Shown here: in pieces, positions 10,700 through 21,000 of the stretch
Position numbering within the stretch: the stretch's first letter is position 1
How the letters are laid out: every line of letters begins with the position of its first letter
Assembly: GCA_018136815.1 (NCBI GenBank)
Contig: CM030941.1
Coordinates: forward strand, 3,599,035 to 3,663,034
DNA: 64,000 bases
Reading direction: 5' to 3'
Origin: Isochrysis galbana
Lineage: Eukaryota > Haptophyta > Isochrysidales > Isochrysidaceae
The notes under the pieces: model-generated
What the model was told of the DNA's origin: nothing
What the model saw: the letters and a program-made list of their open reading frames with translations, nothing else
Database searches by the model: none
Made by a program: the position numbers and the translations under genes

Positions 10700-11150
10700 G
10701 CCTAACTTGCTCTCAGGGGTCCTGAGGAGAATCCCAGAGGGCCAGCCGGGAAGCTCAGGGGGCAGTGGAGGCTGGAGTCAGCCCCTGGCCTCTCCTGCCT
10801 CTCCCGCGCGTGTCTCGCTGGCCGGGCTGGCGGTGGGTGCCCTGGTGCCCTGCACAATCGCCTCTGTCCTCTGTCTGCCTCTAGCCTTCCTGTCTGGTGC
10901 CCTGGAGCAGGGGGGGGGAGGAGGTCAGTACGAGTGTTGGCCCACGCGGGCCTGGGAGTGCGCCTCCTGACCCGCTCCCACTGGGGGTCTGGGTCAGGAT
11001 GATGATTGCTCAGCTTATGCTAGAAGGCAAAGTCTGAGGGTGACCGACAGGCCCCTTTGCCCTGGAGGGAAATCGGAGCCCGAGGGCCGAGGGGGAGGGC
11101 GTGAGAGCACGGGGCGCCTCCCCCATGTGAACTAAGTATAAACTCAGTTA
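10700..11150 (+). repeat. GC-rich palindrome-ended repeat (family 1), long copy
   Basis: Closely parallels 42255-42640: GAGGGCCAGC, AAGCTCAGGGGGCAGTGGAGG, CAGCCCCTGGCC, a run of G, GTCAGTACGAG, GGGCCTGGGAG, then a hairpin region. It ends with AACTAAGTATAAACTCAGTT (11130-11149), an A/T-centred palindrome. Copies also occur near 4.4, 26.7, 37.2, 40.4, 41.9, 48.0, 48.4 and 49.6 kb. Confidence 0.65.
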
Positions 11151-11615
11151 CCATTTTATTTATGATAACGCCTGTGTGTGTAATGCTGTGTGGTACGGCA
11201 GCAAACAATGCGGCAAATTTCGTATTTTCGAGGCTCAACATAACTTTCAACATTTGCCAACGTATCTACGCCAACACGCTCGGAGTTTAGGCAGGAACTA
11301 TTGAGAGACTCCCGAAGCTCGAGACGCCGAATGTTTGCTTGTCGAAGGCTGCTCGAGGTCCACACGTGTACGCTAAGCACTCAGCAGGAGTGCAACAATT
11401 GCATGGATGCACTCTTGCCTCAGTGAGAAGCCGCTCTTGATGGGAGACAAAGTGAGATGACGAGATTGTGTTGAGCTCCGACGTCGCAGATGAAGCGCGA
11501 CCCGGTAAGTAGGGCGACGTGTAAGCTCCTGCTGGTGTCCCCGTCCAGATGGAGTGCGAGGATGGAGCTGGAAAATCGAAGTTGGAGTCAGGATGCAGCA
11601 TTCCCCCGAAACTGC

Positions 11616-12123
11616 TCATGCCTCGTTGTTGGTCAGCCGCTCTATCAATGCCTTTTGTTCAGCCTCCACCCGCACCATTGAATCATACTGAGCATTCAAC
11701 CGTTCGAGCTCCGCCTTCTTTTCGTTGATCATTGCCTGCCCACAAGAAATGGATGAGCGGCTGACGATGGAGGCAGACGGCTGGATGCTATACCGAGTGC
11801 GGTGCCCCCTCAGGGCCTGGACACCTGCTGGCGCGCACCTGGATCTCCAGCTGCTTCCGCTTTCTTGTCTCCTGCTCTGAGTCGACGCGGTTGCCCAATC
11901 CAATCGCCTTCAGCTTCTCCGACTCGATCACCTTGGCACGGCTCTCCATCACGCTGATGAAGTCTGAGATGATTTCACCAAACTGCTGCGTCTTGCCGAG
12001 GAACTCTCTGCACTCCTCCTGGAGAGTGGCGGCCTCGTTGGCCTGCTCGGGGGGAAGAAGGTGGAGTCCATTCTTGTCTGCGTGAATGCCCTGCTCGGCA
12101 AGTGCCGCCGCCGCCGCGCTCAT
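11616..12123 (-). CDS. IFT20: Intraflagellar transport protein IFT20, two exons
   Basis: IFT-B complex subunit that links Golgi-to-cilium traffic with assembly of the flagellum. Exons are 12123-11839 and 11735-11616, phase 0, giving 134 residues, the usual size (about 132 in animals). The sequence is almost entirely coiled coil. Family-specific pieces include LQEECREFLGKTQQF, SEKLKAIGLGNRV, INEKKAELERLNAQYDSM and VEAEQKALIERL near the C-terminus. These line up with the animal IFT20 pattern of ECKxF, ENEKMKAIGxRN and VEAEQNEFI. The gene is divergent from the MgtC-family gene, with 389 bp between start codons. Its presence shows that the organism builds a flagellum or a haptonema-like organelle at some stage. 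Confidence 0.9.
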
Positions 12124-12512
12124 CGTGCTGCGCGCCGGTGAGCCACGAGTGGGACAGCGTTGAGTGGGCCTCCACCGTCCCCCACCCCTCCGCTCAGTCA
12201 GCCGCCGCTAAACTCCCTACACAACCGCCCCACCAGAATTTTCTTGTTGCGTGGCCTTATAACCTTAGTCCCCTTCGCCCTCTCGCCGGGCGCGCCCCCA
12301 CCCCAGCCTCCCACAGAGCCAAATATAGCCATTATCCAGCCTCCCCAAGAGCCAAATATAGCTATTATTGAACTCGGCAGTGCCATTGCGCCGTCGGCCG
12401 CAGCACTCATCTTGCCGCTCGCTGCGCCGCTCCCGAACACCCCTCGCTCACGAGGTGGGAGCCGAGCGAGGGTGTCTCAGCCTCGCCTCTCGGGTGCTCG
12501 TGCGTGCGCCCC
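12124..12512. promoter_or_regulatory. Divergent promoter region between IFT20 and the MgtC-family gene
   Basis: This 389-bp interval lies between two start codons. It contains a direct repeat, AGAGCCAAATATAGCCATTAT at about 12315-12335 and AGAGCCAAATATAGCTATTAT at about 12348-12368, spaced by 33 bp. The repeats may be binding sites. No X-box of the RFX type was recognised. Confidence 0.4.
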
Positions 12513-13908
12513 ATGCGCTGGTCCATCCCCGTCAACAGCTACTTCTCCTCTGACGCCACATGGTGGGAGAAGCTCGCTTACGCCATCATCACCGTCATCC
12601 TCGCCACGGTGTGACTGCACACCTGACCTGCTGCTCGCCACTGTGCCAAGCCAATCTTTCGCTGACGGTCGCGCGCCCCTCGACAGGCCATCACCATCGC
12701 GTGCCTTGCGCCGATACTGGACCTGCCGTGCAACCTTCAGCCACGCACGACAGAATATGCGAATCATGACTATGAGATAGACGCCTGCGTGCTCGTTCGC
12801 CACACCAAGCTTGGCTTCATGAATCGGCGGGAGTGCGACCACATTCGTCGTATCCTCTGGTCGATGATTTGTGGAACTATCATCGGGTGAGTGCTTCTGC
12901 GATCCCGCCGTACTGCCACTCCCCTGGCTGTGCCGGGCTGGTCATTGTTGGCCTATCGATCATAACATGCTATGCTATTGTGTTGACATTTTGATGCCCC
13001 GGCGCTACCAGGTGGGAACGGCGTCGTGCGGACCGGGCAGCTGGAATTCGCACGATGGCCATGGTGTGCCTTGGCTCGTGTGTTTTCACCATCGATTCCA
13101 TGTTCGCCTTCCTGTCCGGCCCCATGTCCTGGGATGCGTCACGAGTCGCCGCAGCTGTGCCATCAGGTGTCGGCTTCCTTGGAGCCGCATCGATTTGGAA
13201 AGGCACTTCAGCGGATGGCACCGGGCGTCCCGAGGTCCACGGGCTCACTACTGCCACTTCTGTCTGGCTCGCGGCAGCGGTCGGGATCCTCAATGGCGGT
13301 GCGCATGCATTGGAGGCGAAGCCTCTCTAGTGGTTGTATGGCCCTCAAGACTGCAAGTTGGGGAGGGGGGATTGCGCTTGACCTGGAGATCGCTTGGCTG
13401 TACCGGCACCCCTCTAGCTCTTTGTCCCTGTCCGTTCCGTCGTTTGTGAACTTGGGCTTGCGTGCGTGGGTCCCGCGCGCTACCGCCCAGCACGCCCTCA
13501 CCCTTGCCTTGCGATAGTCAAAAGGTTGCCTCACAGCGGCAAGGAACGAGCCAATGGCTTCATGATCTTCTTGATGATGGCTGATGACTTTCGCCGTCCT
13601 TACATAGGTGCCCTGCACGTCCCGGCCATCTTCGCGACAATCGCGTCCGTGGTCTATCTCCGATTCGCTCCGCGGCACTCCGAGTCAGGTGCACGAGATA
13701 ATGCGCACCGCGGCACGGCTCTGCGCACCGCAGCACGGCTTCTCAGTTGATATGGCAATCTCACACTTTTTGGATTTGCTGGGAATTTTTGCGCGTAGGT
13801 GGGCCTGATTACGGCAGCGGATTGAGTTCATTGAACGAGCCCTTGCGCATCCCATCGCGACGTCCGTCTTACAGCGGAAGCCGCTCACGGCCCTCCATCC
13901 ACATGTGA
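12513..13908 (+). CDS. MgtC/SapB-family membrane protein, five exons
   Basis: Membrane protein of the MgtC/SapB family, known in bacteria for roles in magnesium limitation and membrane potential; its role in algae is unclear. Exons are 12513-12608, 12687-12886, 13012-13298, 13608-13688 and 13799-13908. All phases match across GT-AG introns, giving 257 residues. An N-terminal helix (LAYAIITVILATAITIACLA) precedes the family core. The core comprises IIGWERRRADRAAGIRTMAM (equivalent to the GLERE-x-AGLRT signature), MVCLGSCVFTIDS, VAAAVPSGVGFLGAASI, VHGLTTATSVWLAAAVGI and a last helix, HVPAIFATIASVVYL. The final exon encodes a Ser/Arg-rich tail (IPSRRPSYSGSRSRP). Reading straight through intron 3 would give an earlier stop at 13330; the spliced form restores the last helix. 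Confidence 0.8.
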
Positions 13909-14699
13909 TTTGAGAGAGAGCCCCCGCCTAAACCGAGCCCAAAGCCAGCATCGTGGTGTCAACATGGAGGAAGAGGCTGAGCTAGCCAAGAGGCCCGGCC
14001 AGCGCACCCTGTGCAGCGCTCGGTGAAACGTCCTGCCTGGAAATATCCAGGTCAAGAACAGCCATCAGGTCAGCCGTCGTAACCGCATAATTACCATTAC
14101 CTTCCCATTTGGAGATGCTTAATCTGAAACTGCGATGATGCTAGCAATCGTTATCGCAAAGATTGCCACACGGCATGCCCAATTCTCGTAGCCGGGAAAG
14201 AGTGACCCGACAAGCCGACAATCAACACCTTGTCGAAACGCGAATGCCGCAATGGCCACTCAATGGCCGAGTATTTGCGGACGAGAGATGGGAGGAGCAA
14301 AGACTCATTCGAGGGCGGATAATGTCGCGCACAAAAAGGATATGGTACCTCCAAACAAGAAAACGAGCTGTGCACATGTAGAAGACCACCGATCCATGTG
14401 TTCTTCTATCAGTCTCTTCAGTGAGCTTCACACCTCGTACCCGCACACGTGCAAGAAGGTGTAGAATTAGGCCGCCTCGCTGTCCCATTCCATCTAGTAG
14501 TAGAAGACTCTTGTGAGCGGCTGTGATAGACGCCCAAGCAGGCGATCGCCACGGTCAATCTTCGCTAGAGGCGAAGAAACAATACCAACGGACCAAAGCA
14601 AGGGCTTTTGACGATGACTTATGGAGTAACACACGATTGAGACAATCACCTACCACTAAACCTGAAACTTGTGAAGGGAGTTACAAGTTACAAGGGTAG
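13909..14699. other. Intergenic, nothing recognised
   Basis: About 800 bp without a convincing gene. A 20-codon frame at 13962 (starting MEEEAELAKRP) and several minus-strand frames near 14.2-14.4 kb were examined. None shows family features or splice continuity. Confidence 0.5.
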
Positions 14700-15158
14700 G
14701 CTGACCCATGCAGGCCTGGGAGTGCGAGTCATGTCTCATGCCAAAAGGCTGCAAAGGATACCACAAGAAGCCTACGCGCAGGCGTTCCAACCACAGCTTC
14801 GCATCTGCGAATGCCAGGAGGAGCGTCAAGCGCGCCTCAACCGCGAACAAGCTCGTCGGATGGCGCCCCCTAAGCGCAGCCCTGCTGCACGAGGTCATCG
14901 CCCCCGAATCGGGAGCGGCATGCACGCGATTCCCGCAATTGGCAAGTGCCCCATGAACGTTAAGGGAAAGCGATGCAACCGCTCGCACAACCTCACGACG
15001 GCTTGGTCGGGCGAAACCTGCACCATCCCGTGCGCTTTCCCTCGAATCAACGACATGCCGCCGGTCAAGCGCCCCAAGAGCGGACACTGCGCCTTGGGCG
15101 GCGGCGCGACGGCTCCTAGCTCCCAGCCACCTGACACACCAAGAGAAAAAGCGATCGT
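14700..15158 (+). other. Open segment fused to the LINE fragment, Cys/His-containing
   Basis: An open frame through this stretch includes KCPMNVKGKRCNRSHN, then ETCTIPC and a Gln/Arg-rich part (CECQEERQARLNREQARR). It runs in frame into the reverse-transcriptase fragment that follows. It may be an upstream ORF of a retroelement or unrelated sequence captured next to it. The first 40 bases (GCAGGCCTGGGAGTGCGAG) resemble family 1 repeats. Confidence 0.3.
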
Positions 15159-15443
15159 GACCCGCGTCCAAAGAGCGACAGATGCTGTCCTCTGGACAAG
15201 TCCGTACACCAATAAACAAAACAAATGGATAAAATACCCGCATTACGCCGTGTCGCACGGTAAGTAAGAGTGCAACTAGGACATTGGGGCTAGGACTTCT
15301 AGACTGGCCGTCCCACGTGAAGGCCCTCCCGGCTAAATGGATCTTAAACTATTTGAACGCAAGAAAAGCCTTATGGAAGCACGGACTAGATGCATGGTTC
15401 TGTCGAACCGGACTGGGGAGGGGTGCTGTCCTCTCCATGATCC
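15159..15443 (+). mobile_element. Non-LTR retrotransposon fragment (post-RT region), degenerate
   Basis: Encodes AVLWTSPYTNKQNKWIKYPH, then after a stop and frameshift LGLGLLDWPSHVKALPAKW and ALWKHGLDAWFCRTGLGRGA. This is close to identical to residues in the long retrotransposon frame at 17848-20139. The stop near 15267 and the frameshift make it a dead fragment about 285 bp long. Confidence 0.8.
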
Positions 15444-15469
15444 CGGCGACGCAAAACGACTCTGCCGCG

Positions 15470-16189
15470 CGCGGGCGGGCCCGAGCGGCCGTAGGGGTAG
15501 TAAGGGGAGCAAGGAGCAGGGGGCAAGCTGGCCAGCCTCGCCTCGCCCCCAACACCAGGCATCGCTCTGCCTCGCCTCGTTCTCCTCGTTCTCTTGTCTC
15601 CTCTCTCGTACTCCCCCCATCCCACGCCCCTGCACCTCTGCGCGCTCGCGCCTCCCCGTCCCCGCCCCGCCCCGCCCAAATATGTAGGAGCCACCCGCCC
15701 TTGCCCGCCCAAATATGAAATATGTAGCAAAAATATGTCGACATATTCATTTCGCGAAATCGTACCCAAATATGTTTTACGATATGTTGATATTCCTGCC
15801 TAGCCCTAGTGACCGTATTGAGTATCGGCCATCTAGAACGGGAGAGCATTGCGATCCTGTTCCGACGACTGGGCGTAGACCTCGTGGAGAAGCCGGCGTG
15901 TGACTAGGCATGAAAACAATACGGCCGAGGGTGTCTCCTGTCTCCACACGTTACTGAATTCACTCGGATAGAGGGAGTCACTGTCACTGTGAACTGTGAA
16001 CGCAACGCGCTCGTCGTCCGGGGTGATCATGAAGCGATGGACCATCGCACTCTCAGCTCTCAGCGGCGCGCTTTATAAAAAGTACCTGTTTATAACCATA
16101 CTCCGTATATAATATGAAAACAAAACGCTCGCGTGATCCTCTGCGCCTTATTGTATTTGTTTCTAACCATACTTCGTATAAAAAAAATC
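15470..16189. other. Intergenic, AAATATG-rich stretch and TAACCATACTTCGTATA repeats
   Basis: After a CT-rich stretch, four AAATATG motifs lie between 15675 and 15780. At 16093-16130 and 16167-16187 the sequence TAACCATACTYCGTATA recurs; the first copy is followed by AATATGAAAACAAAAC. The same sequence is found at 21030-21060, on the other side of the retrotransposon cluster. Confidence 0.5.
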
Positions 16190-16451
16190 TTAAAAAACTA
16201 GCCGCTACATGCACGGCGTGAGGCAGATTGCTAGTGCTACTCCTAACTACCCTCCCTTTCCTATCACACCCCTTTCCCCCCCCCCCGTTGTCTTTCCTAG
16301 CAAATGGAGGGGGGGGGAGGCCGCGCGCGCTGCTTCGACCAGGGGCATGAGATAGAGGGGGTAAGAGTGAGTGGAGTCCTTGTTTGGGTGTGTTTTACCG
16401 CCCCCCAAGGGGTCGGCCCTCTGAAGAAACCTTCTCCTTAGTTCGGGGGGT

Positions 16452-17490
16452 TCATGTAATACTTTTAATGCCTAGTTCGGTCGCTATTTGCGCCATATCG
16501 ATAGAGATCTCCAGGTTAAATTCTTTATCTACTGAGTATAGCGGGGAAATCATTCTGCGCAGGTGTTTGTTGCTCGGGGCGTGAAGTCCAAGTCTTTCTC
16601 TCTGGGCTTTAAGGCGTTGGAAGAAGCCTACCTTCGCCTTGACCAGCCAGTGGAATCTCGAGAATACGGCCCTTAGGATGGCTTTCGTCGATCTCGCCTC
16701 GGCGTTGCCGTAGTGCACGTTGTAGAAGTCCGTCAATATGTATCTCCATGCTAAGATTCCTATATATCCCGAGGAGGGGTGCGGTCTGTCGACCTGATAG
16801 CAGAACAACCGTTGTGCCGTCACGTGTTGCAATGTGTTTTGCGTTTTGAAGAGTCGCTCGATGTACGTGAAGATTTGTTCCGTCGCGCGACATCGCGCTA
16901 GGTGTGTGGACGACTCGGGGGCTTCCCCACAGAAGCGGCAGGTCGGGTCATCAGCGAATCTGTTGGCCGTTGCGATCCGTCTATGAAGTATATGCTTAAA
17001 GTGTAAGTATGAGTCCCGAGGTGTTAAGAAGTTGTATTTGTATAGTTGAGATATCTGCTTCCACTTCTCTTTTAAGACGGGGAGTCTCTCCTCCCATCGG
17101 ACGGTCGCTTTTTGTCGTTTGCTTTTCTTGCCCGCGAGGTAGGCGTTAGTTAGCGCTTTGACATCGCATTCCTCTAGCGTCTTTCGCGTACCTTTCAGCG
17201 TGTATTCTTGGGGTAGAGGGTAGGCTGTGTCGGCCGGTCCGTCATATGCGCTGCCCCATTTGAGCGGGATCCGCAATTCGGAGGACGAAGGCTGAGGATA
17301 AGCTATATCATAGATATGGGGCTCCCCCATTACATTTAGACGCACTTCGTAGTATACGCCCCTTTTAAGAAGGTAGTGTCTACCCGTATCGTTCGCTTGT
17401 ATGTCTCCCAGGCTATGTGCGTCCGGGTCTTCCGGCGGCTCGAGGCCTTCCTCTTCCCTCACAGGTCGGGGCCCCTTAGCTGTCCCCTTT
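16452..17490 (-). mobile_element. Non-LTR retrotransposon A, C-terminal part (zinc-binding region)
   Basis: A 336-codon frame ends at 16452 and extends upstream without stop to about 17490 (KGTAKGPRPVREEEG). It carries the reverse-transcriptase-associated zinc-binding region: YLHFKHILHRRIATANRFAD, then CRFCGEAPESSTHLARC (C-x2-C-x8-H-x3-C), and AWRYILTDFYNVHYGNAEA. It matches the C-terminal part of element B (HLHFKHITHRRIGTRNRFAD) but is clearly diverged, so it is a separate subfamily. The N-terminal part of element A appears to be the fragment at 20385-21000, separated from this part by element B. Confidence 0.75.
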
Positions 17491-17499
17491 AACAGCTCT

Positions 17500-20385
17500 A
17501 TGAAAAAAAAAAACCTTTTAAAATTCTCGCCTCACACGTGGCCCTGAACTATTCCTTCGTAGCCACGCCCCTTTCCCTTCCTCACCCTCATTCCCCGCCT
17601 TGCGGCAACTCCCCTCGTGCTCTACTTAGGGGCTCGGGTCATGTGGGGGTCCGAGCGGAGCGGGGTGCACCTGTCCCCAGCTGCGTATTCTCAACTTCCT
17701 CCTGTGCTGCCGGGTGACCTGTTTCTTGTGGTGCTATCGTCGGTTCCCTTGTGTCTGCGAGTGTCCATGTTTGCCGTGGGTGAGCTGTGCTGATCGATCA
17801 CACCTTTGGTTGGTTCATCAAAGCCGGTCGTCTTTTCTTGCTTCTCGCTACGCGAGCCTTTCAGCGAGACCAAGCGCTGCCGCTACAAGGCTGGTGTTTT
17901 CGCTCATTTGTAGCCTACCCTTTTCGTTTTCAATGAATATCGGGGTGCTAAGTGCCAGCGTTCTCTTAAGTTTGGGCTTCCTCCCCTGGGCGGCTTTACA
18001 TGTGCGCATCAAACAATGCTGCCGTGGCGGGGTGAGGCCCCTAACCAATGTGGCAAACCTCACTAGTGTAGACTCCAATACTGGGATATAGTGGTACTCA
18101 TATGACTCAAATGCGACTCTATAAAAGTCTCTTAGTATGTATTTCCATGCTATCACGTATAACGCTTTTAGACTTTCGGGTGTGTTCGCACCGGGGTATG
18201 CGAATAGTCTGTCTTTCGTTTTTTGTGTGCGTGATCTCCCGGGAGAGGGGGTGAAGTTGTTGAGGGCGTCTATGGTTTCGAATACTCTCTTCGTCGCGGG
18301 ACACCACGCTAGATGGCACGAGTTTTCCCGGTGTCGGCGACACAGTCTACAGACGTCTGTCTGTCCGTCTGCGAATCTATTCCTGGTACCGATTCGCCTA
18401 TGTGTGATATGTTTGAAGTGGAGGTGTTTATCCGTGTGTTTTAGCAATGGCATTGTATATAGCCTTGCTATATGTTTCCATTCTTCCTTGGTGACATTCA
18501 GTCGCTTTTCCCATGCTGTTCTCGCCGCTTGCGGGGCGTTGCTTCGTGTCGCTTTAAGCATGGCCTTGGTGAGATCTGCGACTGATATTGCGTCTAGCGC
18601 GACTTTTCCTTTTAGTATGGCGTATTCGTCCGCCAAGGGGTACTCCATATATCTTGGGCCTTTGAATCCGCCTTCCCATCTGGCTGGCGGGTGGTAGTAT
18701 TGGATCTCTCCCGCATTCGCTACTTTTCCGGTGCCGGCTATCTCTCCCAAGTAGTCGGTGACCGTGTGTATCCAGATGTTGTTTAGTTTGCTGATGTATT
18801 TATCGTCTTCGGAGACCCTGATTTCGTTGTTCTGTAGCTCGGTCTCCGGCTCTTGAGGCGGGGCTTTGTCGTCGGGTGCCTTTTTCCCCTTTGCGTCGGG
18901 GGGCGGGCGCTCTTGTGATTGCCCTATCACTCGCGTTGCGTGCCTAACGATTTCGTCCCATGAGTCGAGAAACTCCTTTTTGTGTATTGGGCGGCCCTCG
19001 TGTACAAAGGTTTCGGGTAGATGTTCGAGATACGCCGAGCATTCATCTTTGCTATATGGCGTCAGAAAGGCGCCGTCTTTGAACACGTTGTGAATTACGG
19101 TAGTGTGCAGGGCTTCCCATAGACGCGCCCATGGGGCGCGCACTTTTGGGGGTGGGATGTGCGGGTTGTGCCATATCGGTTGGGATAATGCGCCCTCCCG
19201 TGTAAGGAAGGAGGGTTGTATATCGAGTTCTCTGAAGTTCGCAATAGCTTCTTTCCAGAAGACTGGAAGTGCCGGGTTGCCCCTGATACTTCCCGTCAGC
19301 ATTTTCGTGGGGATCGTGGAGAGAACAGCTCCCCTCCCTAGTCCGGTCCGACAGAACCAAGCGTCTAGTCCGTGTTTCCATAGTGCCTTTCTCGCGTTCA
19401 AATAGTTTAGAATCCATCTGGCTTGTATTGCCTTTATATGGGCCGGCCAATTCAGGAGTCCCAGCCCCAGCGTCCTAGTCGCACTTTTATTGTGTGAGAC
19501 GGGGTAGTGTGGGTGTTTTATCCATTTGCTTTGTTTGTTAGTGTACGGACTTGTCCAAAGGACAGCATCCGCTGCCTTTTGGACACGGGTGTGGAACCAT
19601 TTCGGGGCGGCTAATGTTTGTAACCAATATCTCGGGATACCATAGATTATGAAGTTAACCACTGACGCCCTACCGAATATTGTCATATAGTTGGTGGCCG
19701 GTGCTAGCTTGGCGACCCTCGCGTCGATCTTATCCGCTAGTTTCGACCAAAAGGGCTTGAGCGTCTCGGGTGCTCCCAAGGGGACGCCCAAGATGGTCAG
19801 ATACTCATCGTTTTCTATCCAGTTGTATTTCCTCATGTCCCACGGAGGCTTACGGAGTCTCTGGGAGCCCATTCTCAGTCCTTGGAATTTGTCAGCGTTA
19901 GTTTTGCCGCCCGTCGCTTTCTCGTGCAATTCCACCCATTGTAGTGATTTCTGTAGACTTTTGTAGTCGCGCGTTATCAGCGCCGTGTCGTCGGCAAATT
20001 GGCTTATCTTCAGGCTATAGCCATTGAGGTTCACGCCGTTGATGTCTTCGTCGCCGTTGATGGCTCTAGTAAGTGCCTCCGTGGTCAGTAGAAACGTGAG
20101 CGGTGACAGCGGGCATCCCTGCGGCATGCCGCTGCCCACGGTAAATGGGTAGCTTCTCCCACCGTTGGTCTTGATCGTGCGTATCGGCCGGGCTTCCTCG
20201 CTCGTGAGAGCCTTTGCCAGTGTTTGGAAGTTTGGGCCGAAATTGAGAAGTTTGAGAGCTAGATGATAGAACTCCCAGCTTACTCTGTCGAAGGCTTTTT
20301 CCCAGTCGAGGGCTAGTAATAGTCCCGGATCTCCGGTCTCGTCGAGGTATGCTCTGGTGAGTTGGAGGACATTGGTCGAGCGCTA
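17500..20385 (-). mobile_element. Non-LTR retrotransposon B, 5'-truncated, reverse transcriptase with zinc-binding C-terminus
   Basis: A 763-codon frame runs from 20139 to 17848 on the minus strand and stays open upstream to about 20385. It begins inside the reverse transcriptase at STNVLQLTRAYLDETG, then ALDWEKAFDRVSW (first catalytic Asp), GMPQGCPLSPLTFLL, and QFADDTALI (the FADD catalytic box). A connection region follows, then a zinc-binding segment CRLCRRHRENSCHLAWC. The start lies inside the RT domain, so the copy is 5'-truncated, as expected for target-primed insertion. The 3' UTR (17847-17500) ends TTTTAAAAGG followed by eleven T. The frame is intact, which suggests recent insertion, but the copy lacks the endonuclease and the N-terminal RT and cannot be autonomous. 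Confidence 0.85.
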
Positions 20386-21000
20386 TTTTCCAGTCCGCCT
20401 TTGAGGGCGTAAGGTATCGGATAATCCAAATCGCCTGTAGGGCCTTGATGTGTTCCTTCATCGGCATCAAGCCGATCCCTAGCGTCGGAGCTCCTTCGAA
20501 ATGACCCACCCTCGGGTAAGTCGGATGGGTTATCCACCTCCTGCCTTCTTGCGTCGAACCTAGTTCGTCTTTGTTCATCGAGGGTGTCCTATCCCACAGA
20601 AGGGCGTGGACATCCGAGTCGATGGCTTCCATGAACCAGCTGGGAGGAGTGCTTGTAGATAGCCAGTATCGAGGCGTGCCGTAGATTACGAAGTTGGCAA
20701 GGAGCACCCTCCCGTGTATGGATAGGTTTTGTATTCCCTGCCACGAGGCAATTTTCCTTTTTAGTTTCGCGTAGAGTTTCTCCCAAAAAACTTCGGATTC
20801 CCGGCTCTCCCAAAAGGGGACTCCCAGGATGGTGGCGTATTCGCCCGCCCTCGCCTAATGTCTTCAGTGTCGAGAGATGTTCCGGAATAGCTACCTTTCT
20901 CAGCGCTCCCATTCGTATTATTACGCTCTTTGCTTTGTTTACTCGAGCACCTGTGGCTCTCCCATAGTTCTCTAGCAAGCGCATCGCTCGCGTGACCGAT
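20385..21000 (-). mobile_element. Non-LTR retrotransposon A, middle part, interrupted by element B
   Basis: Minus-strand frames give ENYGRATGARVNKAKSVIIR, then after frameshifts NFVIYGTPRYWLSTSTPPSW, ALLWDRTPSMNKDELG and HIKALQAIWIIRYLTPSKAD. These parallel element B (NFIIYGIPRYWLQTLAAPKW, HIKAIQARWILNYLNARKAL). At 20385 the frame stops at the junction with B, and the family C-terminus resumes at about 17490. About 150 residues expected in between are missing, so insertion probably came with a target deletion. Confidence 0.7.

Larger units (their letters stand above)
8988..11615. other. Intergenic repeat-rich region
   Basis: This 2.6 kb contains a family 2 repeat (9469-9597), AATATC-rich arrays (9860-10022 and 10598-10690), one small acidic open frame on the minus strand (10199-10459) and a family 1 GC-rich repeat (10700-11150). 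Nothing else resembling a conserved gene was found. Confidence 0.55.
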
